Assembly (NCBI GenBank): GCA_030612185.1
Contig: JAUWOI010000235.1
Coordinates: forward strand, 1-6,959
Direction: 5' to 3'
Origin: Anaerolineae bacterium
GTDB lineage: Bacteria > Chloroflexota > Anaerolineae > B4-G1
DNA: 6,959 nucleotides
Below are positions 1 to 5,743 of the stretch, one piece after another; position 1 is the stretch's first letter; each line of letters starts with the position of its first letter. Both the position numbers and the translations under genes were made by a program. The notes beneath the pieces are model-generated. The model had not been told where the DNA came from, made no database searches, and saw only the letters and a list, made by a program, of their open reading frames with translations.

Positions 1-1
1 C

Positions 2-349
2 CCCACCCCCACACCTCCACCGCCCGCGCCCGCCGCCCTATATCTGGAGAGCGTCGGCATCGCCGGCGGCCCGCACCGTTTCGACCTGGGACCAGACGGT
101 ATCACCCTCGGGCGAGCGCCGGGAAATGACCTGGTCATCACCCAGGACTTTCCCGGCTGGGAGACCGTGTCCCGCCGCCACGCCCGCGGCTCCCGGCAGG
201 CAGGCCACTGGAGCGTCGAGGATATTGACTCGACGAACGGTGTTTATGTGAATGAAAGACGCACCGGCCGTAATCTCCTGCGCGACGGCTGGCGATTGGG
301 CATCGGCGAGGTGGAGTTCGTCTTCCGCGCCGGCACAGGGGAGGCATGA
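2..349 (+). CDS. FHA-domain protein, C-terminal part (5' truncated by window edge)
   Basis: The frame is open from the left edge to a TGA at 347-349, giving 115 visible residues. It starts with a Pro/Ala-rich linker (about 12 residues) and then has one complete forkhead-associated (FHA) domain that ends the protein. FHA hallmarks are all present: LGR at 107-115, SRRH at 170-181 and DSTNG followed by VYVN at 227-250. FHA domains bind phosphothreonine peptides, and the conserved Arg, Ser and Asn here suggest that binding is intact. A GTG at 167 could be mistaken for a start, but it lies in the middle of the FHA fold, so the real start is upstream of the window. The N-terminal part is unseen; a Pro-rich linker before a terminal FHA is common in multidomain signalling proteins, so a kinase, VWA or secretion-related N-terminus are all possible. 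Its stop is two bases before the next gene, which indicates an operon. Confidence 0.9.
   Translation, partial: PTPTPPPPAPAALYLESVGIAGGPHRFDLGPDGITLGRAPGNDLVITQDFPGWETVSRRHARGSRQAGHWSVEDIDSTNGVYVNERRTGRNLLRDGWRLGIGEVEFVFRAGTGEA
337..344 (+). promoter_or_regulatory. Shine-Dalgarno that decides the start of the pseudokinase-PP2C gene
   Basis: AGGGGAGG lies 7 bases before the ATG at 352 but only 1 base before the in-frame ATG at 346. A 1-base spacing is too short for normal initiation, so 352 is preferred. The site lies inside the end of the upstream FHA gene, as expected for coupled translation. Confidence 0.75.
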
Positions 350-351
350 CG

Positions 352-2160
352 ATGAGATGTCCAGACTGTGGCTATGAGAACCGCGAGGGTGCTCGTTTCT
401 GCCAGGGTTGCGGCACAGCGCTAATAGCGCAGAGCCCCGCCGCGCCGCGCATCTCCCCGCAGCCGACCAAACCTCTCACCCACCCTCCCGCATCCCAGAT
501 CTCATCTTCCGCTGCCCCCTCCCCCAGCCCCTCCCCGAAGCGGAGAGGGGAGTCAATCACCCGCCCGCTGTCACAGGCCAGCGTCGCCTTTGCTCCCCTG
601 CCGGAAGGCGCGCTGCTCCACGATGGGCAGTACGTGGTCGTAGAGACGCGCACTACCAACGAGCGGTTGAACGTCTACCTGGTGGAGGATACCACGCCGA
701 TTCGGCTGTGCCCCAACTGCCGGGCGGAGACGTCCGACCCCCAGGAACGATTCTGCTCCTTCTGCGGGGCCGACCTATCAGGCGTTGAACCGCTACACCT
801 TCGTTACCTGGTGGGAGAAAGCGCCGACGAACAAGCATTTGCGGTGGAGGCTCAATTACTGGGGATGCGCCTGGAGCACCCTGGTTTGCTTCTGCCTCGC
901 GATGTCTTCGTAGAGGCCCCCTACGGGCCTCACCGCCGTTACCTGGTGAGGCCGGAGTTTCCGCCGCCTCTAGCGACTTCCCTTCCTGTGCCCCAGGAAC
1001 TCAACCAGGTGCTGGAGTGGGGTGTATCCCTGGCACAGGCGCTGGATTACTTGCACCGCCACCAGGTCACGCTGCGCGAGGTTGGCCTGAACCACGTCGC
1101 GGTGGAGGGGAAGACAGCTCGCTGGACACGTCTGGATGTGGCCTACGTCGTGCCGCCTGCGGCCCGTTCACAGGCGGCAAGTGATTTCGCCCAGGACGTG
1201 CGGGGCCTGGCGGCGGCGCTGTTCTACCTGGCAACGGAGCAGCCACAATTCACGGATCAAATTGCGCTGCCGGAGGTGGTGGCGGGCCTCTTCACCCAGG
1301 CCCTGGCCTCGCCCCAGGGGTTTACCGACGCTGCTACCTTCGCCGTGGCTCTGGAGACCGCGTTGGAGGAACTCCGCCGCCCGGCCAGCGTCACCCTCAT
1401 CGTCGGCCATCGCACCGATGTGGGGCAGGAACGCTCGCTGAACGAGGACAGCCTGCTGACGCTCGACGTCGCCCCGGTGTTTCGCTCCATCAGCGCGCCG
1501 GTGGGCCTGTTCGTCGTCGCCGACGGGATGGGTGGACACGAGGCGGGCGACGTGGCCAGCCAATTGACCGTCCGCACCATCGCGCAGTTGGCAGTCGGCG
1601 AGGTGCTGGCCCCGGCAGCCGCCGGCGAAATGCTGCCTGAGGTCAATGAGTGGCTCTCCGCCGCGACCCAGACCGCCAACCGGGCCGTCTACGAACAATG
1701 CCGGGCCGCCGGCACCGATATGGGCACCACATTGGTGATGGCGATCTTCGTCGGCGACAGGGCTACCATCGCCAACGTCGGCGACAGTCGCGCCTATCTG
1801 CTCAAACAGGATGGCATCGTGCAAATCACCACTGACCATTCGCTGGTCGAGCGTCTCGTCGCCACAGGCCAGATCACGCCGGAGGAGGCAGCGAACCACC
1901 CGCAGAAAAACATCATCTACCGCGTCATCGGCGATAAGCCCCGGGTGGAGGCCGACCTGTTCGAGCAGCGGCTGGCGCCTGGCGAGGCTCTGCTCCTCTG
2001 CTCCGACGGGCTGAGCGGGATGGTGCCCGACGGGCAAATCCGGCACATCTGGCGCACCTCTACCTCACCTCAAGAAGCCTGCGAGCGGATGGTCGAAGCG
2101 GCCAACCAGGCTGGAGGGGAGGACAACGTCACTGCGGTGATCGTTCAGGTCAGTCGTTGA
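352..2160 (+). CDS. Zinc ribbon - pseudokinase - PP2C Ser/Thr phosphatase fusion
   Basis: A 602-residue cytoplasmic protein with no membrane helix. Residues 3-20 form a CxxC...CxxC zinc ribbon (C3, C6, C17, C20). A Pro/Ser-rich linker follows (about 28-85). From Y94 to about 330 it looks like a protein kinase that has lost its catalytic residues: LH-RHQ-V precedes a loop aligned to HRDxKxxN that reads L-R-E-V-G-L-N-H, so the catalytic Asp is Glu243, the Lys is Gly245 and the Asn is His248; the DFG is D262-V-A. A second CxxC...CxxC ribbon (C120, C123, C135, C138) sits inside the kinase N-lobe. The C-terminal PP2C domain (about 347-602) has N364-E-D, the D391-G-M-G-G-H motif, G-D478-S-R, S-D552-G and D591-N, so all metal-binding acids are kept and it should be an active Mn/Mg-dependent phosphatase. 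Similar zinc ribbon-PP2C proteins are, as I recall, found in cyanobacteria and Chloroflexota. An in-frame ATG at 346 would add two residues. Confidence 0.95.
   Translation: MRCPDCGYENREGARFCQGCGTALIAQSPAAPRISPQPTKPLTHPPASQISSSAAPSPSPSPKRRGESITRPLSQASVAFAPLPEGALLHDGQYVVVETRTTNERLNVYLVEDTTPIRLCPNCRAETSDPQERFCSFCGADLSGVEPLHLRYLVGESADEQAFAVEAQLLGMRLEHPGLLLPRDVFVEAPYGPHRRYLVRPEFPPPLATSLPVPQELNQVLEWGVSLAQALDYLHRHQVTLREVGLNHVAVEGKTARWTRLDVAYVVPPAARSQAASDFAQDVRGLAAALFYLATEQPQFTDQIALPEVVAGLFTQALASPQGFTDAATFAVALETALEELRRPASVTLIVGHRTDVGQERSLNEDSLLTLDVAPVFRSISAPVGLFVVADGMGGHEAGDVASQLTVRTIAQLAVGEVLAPAAAGEMLPEVNEWLSAATQTANRAVYEQCRAAGTDMGTTLVMAIFVGDRATIANVGDSRAYLLKQDGIVQITTDHSLVERLVATGQITPEEAANHPQKNIIYRVIGDKPRVEADLFEQRLAPGEALLLCSDGLSGMVPDGQIRHIWRTSTSPQEACERMVEAANQAGGEDNVTAVIVQVSR
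515..550. repeat. REP-like C-rich palindromic element inside the coding linker
   Basis: A C-rich run (515-525) leads into an almost perfect hairpin: CCCCTC (528-533) pairs with GAGGGG (545-550), CCG (535-537) pairs with CGG (541-543), one C/A mismatch (534/544) lies between them and AAG (538-540) is the loop. In frame it gives the Ser-Pro run followed by KRRGE in the flexible linker of the phosphatase fusion; the other strand gives a FGEGLGEG-type peptide. From memory, such elements are dispersed in many copies in Chloroflexota and other genomes, often between genes. Copy number cannot be seen from this window. Confidence 0.6.
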
Positions 2161-2213
2161 TAACCGTATAGCGAAGATGCGCCTCTGCGCAGGATGGAGT
2201 TCAGGAAGGCAGC

Positions 2214-2282
2214 GAATTTAATTAACTTTTACTTTTTCTTTAACGCTACGTGAACAGGAGTGTGATACGATAGCAGTATACC
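2214..2282 (+). promoter_or_regulatory. Candidate promoter for the VWA-kinase-phosphatase operon
   Basis: The only AT-rich block of the window (2214-2244) is followed by TG-A-TACGAT at 2263-2271, an extended -10 element with a 4/6 match to TATAAT. No convincing -35 hexamer is found at the right distance (2243-2248 is poor), which extended -10 promoters can tolerate. The AT-rich block could act as an upstream element. A transcript would start near 2278 and carry a leader of about 120 bases. A second weak possibility is around 2275-2282 (GTATACC). Confidence 0.3.
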
Positions 2283-2287
2283 TCCGT

Positions 2288-2308
2288 CCTGGCCGACAAC
2301 CTGGCCGA
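2288..2308 (+). repeat. Two direct copies of CCTGGCCGA, period 12
   Basis: CCTGGCCGA occurs at 2288-2296 and 2300-2308, about one helical turn apart and just downstream of the candidate start site. This spacing would fit a regulator binding two sites on the same DNA face. The second copy also overlaps a short inverted repeat GCCG-AA-CGGC (2304-2313). No regulator is identified, so its role is open. Confidence 0.45.
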
Positions 2309-2344
2309 ACGGCAGGTACCTTCCGGCTTGCTTTGGCGCAGTTG

Positions 2345-2374
2345 ACCAATCTACCAACTTACCAATCTACCAAC
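2345..2374 (+). repeat. Four tandem 8-base units in the leader of the VWA gene
   Basis: ACCAATCT, ACCAACTT, ACCAATCT and ACCAAC(AT) follow each other from 2345; equally, a perfect 14-base unit ACCAATCTACCAAC is repeated at 2345-2358 and 2361-2374. From 2345 to 2379 the strand has no G, so this part of the mRNA leader should be unstructured. It ends 6 bases before the AGGAGG of the next gene. It may be a dispersed microrepeat or a translational enhancer; neither can be decided here. Confidence 0.7.
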
Positions 2375-2380
2375 ATAATG

Positions 2381-2386
2381 AGGAGG
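2381..2386 (+). promoter_or_regulatory. AGGAGG ribosome binding site with long spacing
   Basis: A consensus AGGAGG precedes the ATG at 2398 by 11 bases, longer than the usual 5-9. An ATG at 2387 directly abuts it but gives only four codons. The next in-frame ATG (2440) has no such site, so 2398 is kept as the start. Confidence 0.6.
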
Positions 2387-2397
2387 ATGGAACCATC

Positions 2398-4431
2398 ATG
2401 AAGAGGAATCCCCGCTCTCTGCTCATTGTTCATTGTTCAATGGTAGCCCTGATTCTGTTGACAGTCGTCGGGGCCAGTCAGGCTCAGTGGGTCGGCCCAC
2501 TGGTCATCATCCAAGGTACCCCGGATACGACCGCTGCTCCGCCAGAAGTGCGCACCCACATCTCTGTCATTGACAAGAGTACGGCACAGACTATTGAGGG
2601 CCTGACGGCCGATAACTTCCAGGTCGAAGAGACCGGGATGGATGTCGGGACGCCAGGCGTCTCCTACGAGCCGGTCGGCCTGGCTATCGTAGTCGTGGTA
2701 GACCGGGGGGGCATCTCCGCTCAAGGGGATGGACGCATCAAAGAGGCCACCGACCTGGTGCGCGAGTTGGTGAACCGGCTCAGCGTCACCGGCGCCGCCG
2801 CCGATGATATGATCGCCATCGTCGGCGTGGGAGAGGATGGAGTCTTGCAGCCCGAGGAGGACTTTTCTTACAACCCGGTGGACACCAACCTGGTGCTGAA
2901 TGCGCTGGTGACGATGGAGGGAGAGACCGTGAGGGGCGGTACCCCGCTCTACGAGGGGCTGGACGAGGCGCTCCGCCTGCTCACGGCCAACACCAATGCG
3001 ACGACCCGTGATGTCCTCTCACACCGCCGCGAAGTCGTCGTCGTCTTCTCAGACGGCATTGACCCCGACTTCAGCGATTCGACACGGGAGGAGGACATCA
3101 TCCGCAAGGCAAATGCTGCTGACATCTCCCTCTACACCGTCGGTATGGCACAGCGCGACAGACGCCTGAGCGCCGAGGATAATCTGGTACGCCTGGCTCA
3201 CCAGACGTATGGCCTCTACCAGTTGCACAACGACGACGAGACCCACCAACAGGTGCTGGACCTATTCGACCGCCTGACGACGCAGCGGCAGCAGTACCTG
3301 GTCACTTACCAAACCCGTCAGCCAAAGGGAGAATATACGCTGAGTGTCGCGGTAGACACCTCCATCGGCTCGGCCGAGAGTAGCGTCACCTTCTCCTCGA
3401 TTCTAGAGAAGCCACAGATTGCGCTGACTTCCCCGGCCGATGGTGTCATCTATACAGTGCCCTATTCCCAGACGATAGAAGGGTTCGAGACTGTCATAAT
3501 CCCACTCAGTGTCCAGGTCACGCCGGTGGACGGAGCGCCCCGTGACCCGCCGGAGGTGCGCTACTTCGCCAACGGTGTCCTCATCGGCAGAAGCACCACA
3601 CCGCCGACCTTCGACCTCACCTGGGATGTGAGCACTGTCGTGACGCCGACCGAGGAGGTGCAGTCGCAAGATTATACCCTGGCAGCCAACGCCGACGATG
3701 GGTACCTGGGCACAGGGATGACGAGCCAGCCGGTCAACATCCACGTGACATGGGAAGAAAAAGAGGTTCCTATCGTAGAGGCCATCGTTGACGAGGGACG
3801 TGAGAACTGGTGGGTGATTGTGATCCTGGTCGGACTGGCGATCGGGCTGCTGGTTCTGCTCATCCTGCTCATCCGGACGCGGGGCGAACTGGCTCGTAAG
3901 GTCATCCGTACCACTACCGGCGTGCTCAAGGGCGTCACCAAACGGTTGGGCGCTCTGCCGCAGCGCGCGCCGGGCAAACTGGTCGTCATCCAGGGGGCCA
4001 ACATAGGGAAAGAGTTCCGCCTTGCCGCTCAGCGGGTCGTGGTGGGACGCGATCCGCAGTTCTGCGACTTCGCGCTGTACGATGAATTTGCCTCCAATCC
4101 ACATTTCTCCATCATCCTGGAACAGACACAGTTTTACATCACTGACGAGGGCAGCACCAATGGCACGCGGGTCGGTGGTATGCCAATCTCGCCTAGCCAA
4201 CGGATGCTACTCCAACCGGATGCGATCATCGAAGTGGGGCAGACACGGCTGCAGTTCAAACGACTGGGAGGCACCACGCGGCAACTGGGTGCTCAGCCCG
4301 CCCCACCGCCAGGACCGGCTCAGTGGCCCCATCCCTCCACTCAGCCAGCCCCACCACCAGGAGTGGCACAGACGCCTCAACAGCCTGGCCCTGGCCAGCG
4401 GGGCGGACCGACTCGACAGGTGCCGCCGTAG
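2398..4431 (+). CDS. Transmembrane VWA - Ig-like - FHA protein
   Basis: A 677-residue envelope protein predicted to carry a signal across the membrane. Residues 1-29 are a signal peptide (KRNPR, hydrophobic core, cleavage likely after S-Q-A29). Residues about 50-80 (HISVIDK...IEGLTADNFQVEE) match the lead-in strand region of VWFA-related proteins. The VWA domain (about 94-300) has D102 of the metal site, but the DxSxS motif reads D-R-G-G-I-S, so both usual serines are missing; Thr182 (GGTPLYEGL) and D219 (FSDGID) are kept. Residues 338-457 look like an Ig-like fold. One helix (471-492) is followed by R/T/R, a basic cytoplasmic linker and an FHA domain (about 526-623; G550-R551, S566xxH569, S586-T-N-G589), then a Pro/Gln-rich tail. 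Type I topology puts VWA and Ig outside and FHA inside, where it can bind phosphothreonine made by the adjacent kinase. It ends in TAG; see the finding on readthrough. Confidence 0.94.
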   Translation: MKRNPRSLLIVHCSMVALILLTVVGASQAQWVGPLVIIQGTPDTTAAPPEVRTHISVIDKSTAQTIEGLTADNFQVEETGMDVGTPGVSYEPVGLAIVVVVDRGGISAQGDGRIKEATDLVRELVNRLSVTGAAADDMIAIVGVGEDGVLQPEEDFSYNPVDTNLVLNALVTMEGETVRGGTPLYEGLDEALRLLTANTNATTRDVLSHRREVVVVFSDGIDPDFSDSTREEDIIRKANAADISLYTVGMAQRDRRLSAEDNLVRLAHQTYGLYQLHNDDETHQQVLDLFDRLTTQRQQYLVTYQTRQPKGEYTLSVAVDTSIGSAESSVTFSSILEKPQIALTSPADGVIYTVPYSQTIEGFETVIIPLSVQVTPVDGAPRDPPEVRYFANGVLIGRSTTPPTFDLTWDVSTVVTPTEEVQSQDYTLAANADDGYLGTGMTSQPVNIHVTWEEKEVPIVEAIVDEGRENWWVIVILVGLAIGLLVLLILLIRTRGELARKVIRTTTGVLKGVTKRLGALPQRAPGKLVVIQGANIGKEFRLAAQRVVVGRDPQFCDFALYDEFASNPHFSIILEQTQFYITDEGSTNGTRVGGMPISPSQRMLLQPDAIIEVGQTRLQFKRLGGTTRQLGAQPAPPPGPAQWPHPSTQPAPPPGVAQTPQQPGPGQRGGPTRQVPP

Positions 4432-4477
4432 AGCATGACGAGGCTGCAGGAAGTATTCTCCAACCGCTGGCCGCAGC

Positions 4478-4482
4478 AGGAA
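4478..4482 (+). promoter_or_regulatory. Ribosome binding site supporting the kinase start
   Basis: AGGAA lies 8 bases before the ATG at 4491. The kinase frame is open much further upstream, but there it only shadows the Pro-rich end of the VWA gene, so this site and the position of the glycine loop favour 4491. Confidence 0.5.
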
Positions 4483-4490
4483 CAAAGCAC

Positions 4491-5738
4491 ATGAGTAGTG
4501 AGGAATTAAACCACATCCAGCCCGGCAGGGTCATAGGCCCTTACCGCATCGTGCGCGGGTTCAAGGGGCGCGGTGGCATGGCACGCATCTTCGAGGTCGA
4601 AATACGCGAGAAGTAGCGCCAGCCCGACCTGCCCCGCCGGCTGGCGCTCAAAGTTGCCGAGCCGGAACACCAGGCTGCGCGGGCAGCCGAGGCCGATTTC
4701 CTGCGTCGCTTCGATCATCCCAACGTGGTGCGCATTTTTCCTCTCGTCGGCTACCACCGCCCGGTCTATGCCGCTCGCGAGCGTTTCCCTTTCGGCTGGG
4801 GCTGGTACTACACCATGGAACTGGTGGACGGTGGATCACTCCAGCATCGCCTGACCCGTCCCACCACCGTTACCGATCTCCTACGCCTGCCGCCGGAGGG
4901 GGAACGGTGCCTGAGCCTGCTGGAGGCGCTGGGCATCACCCGCCAACTGGCCGCTGCGTTGGAGCACATCCACGGACGACACGTCGTCAACCTGGACGTC
5001 AAACCCGGCAACGCGCTCTTCCGCCGCCGTCGTTTCAGGTACTTGCGCGGGAGTGTCCCCCAGGCAGTGTTGTGCGATTTCGGCATTTCGCGCGACGTGC
5101 GCTATCCTCGCGCCGGACTGCTGGGCGTGGCCACCCCCGAGTACGTCTCGCCGGAGCAGGTCTCGGAACTTGGCCGGCTACCGCGGCCGGTGGATGCCCG
5201 CTCCGACGTCTTCTCACTGGGCATCGTGATATACGAGATGCTCACCGGCACTCTGCCCTTCGATAATATCGCTCTGGTGACCGATCCAACCCATGCTCCT
5301 ATGCCTCCGCGTCAACTGCGTCCCTCAATCCCACCGTCCTTAGAGGATATCATGATGCGGGCGTTGGCCAAGGACCCCACCTACCGCTTCCAGACGGCAA
5401 GCGAGATGCGGACTGCCCTCGATCAGGTGCCGACGCCGCCCGACTGGGGGGCGGCTGCGCGACGCACTTTCACCGGTGTCACCCTGGCCGCCTGTCTCAC
5501 CGTCGGGGGTTGGGGGATCAGTCGAGTGATACCTTCCACGCTAACACCCACCTCCACTCCATCACCCGTTGTCGAGACCGTCACGTGCACCCCGACTACT
5601 ATACCCACAGCGTTCACCCCGACCGTATCGCCAACTGCCACCAAGTGTGTGCCCACTTCCACGTTGAAGCCGACGTTGACACCCACCAATACACCATGGC
5701 CGCCCACTCGTACTCCCACTCCAGAAGAAGGAGGTTAA
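4491..5738 (+). CDS. Membrane-anchored Hanks-type Ser/Thr kinase with in-frame TAG at codon 42
   Basis: Read through one TAG (4614-4616), this is a complete 415-residue kinase in a single frame. The glycine loop G26-R-G-G-M-A lies before the TAG; after it come the ATP-binding Lys54 (LALK), Glu67 of helix C, HPNVV, the hinge YTMELVDGGS, the catalytic loop N-L-D169-V-K171-P-G-N174 (usual HRD is NLD), D196-F-G, SPEQ in place of APE, and ARSDVFSLGIVIYEMLTGTLPF. A membrane helix (about 327-346) and a Thr/Pro-rich outer stalk (349-415) follow. The first in-frame start codon after the TAG, a GTG at 4725, would lack the glycine loop, Lys54 and Glu67, so re-initiation cannot give a normal kinase. A single C-to-T change of CAG (Gln) would explain the stop. 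Either the gene is inactivated, there is a sequence error, or TAG is decoded. It lies 59 bases after the VWA gene and 5 before the PP2C gene, whose enzyme is its natural antagonist. Confidence 0.85.
4614..4616 (+). other. In-frame amber codon in the kinase N-lobe
   Basis: TAG separates the glycine loop from the ATP-binding lysine. Both sides are in the same frame and align with the kinase fold without gap, so it is a substitution, not a frameshift. Sequence around it reads E-K-TAG-R-Q-P; CAG is one transition away. Confidence 0.95.
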
Positions 5739-5743
5739 CCGAT

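Noticed and set aside
1168..2046. 292-codon open frame on the minus strand
   Set aside because: It lies antisense to the PP2C domain, which has all family motifs; a high-G+C coding strand leaves such frames open by chance.
2178..2191. Stem-loop TGCGC-CTCT-GCGCA shortly after the PP2C stop, as an intrinsic terminator
   Set aside because: The stem is only 5 pairs and the T-rich stretch begins about 27 bases later, not directly after the stem.
2342..2379. TTGACC (2342) and CATAAT (2374) as a promoter pair
   Set aside because: The spacer is 26 bases, far from 17, and the -10 would lie against the ribosome site.
2378..2401. Seven-codon leader ORF whose stop overlaps the VWA start (ATGA)
   Set aside because: Its ATG precedes the AGGAGG and has no ribosome site of its own; likely chance.
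3403..4200. 265-codon open frame on the minus strand
   Set aside because: It is antisense to the Ig-TM-FHA part of the VWA gene and shows no recognisable domain.
4614..4616. Pyrrolysine insertion as the explanation of the TAG
   Set aside because: Nothing in the window points to it: no pyl genes are seen, and pyrrolysine is known from methylamine methyltransferases and a few others, not kinases. Kept only as something to test.
4725..5738. Shorter kinase gene starting at GTG 4725
   Set aside because: It starts inside HPNVV and omits the glycine loop, Lys54 and Glu67, which are encoded upstream in the same frame; no ribosome site is seen.
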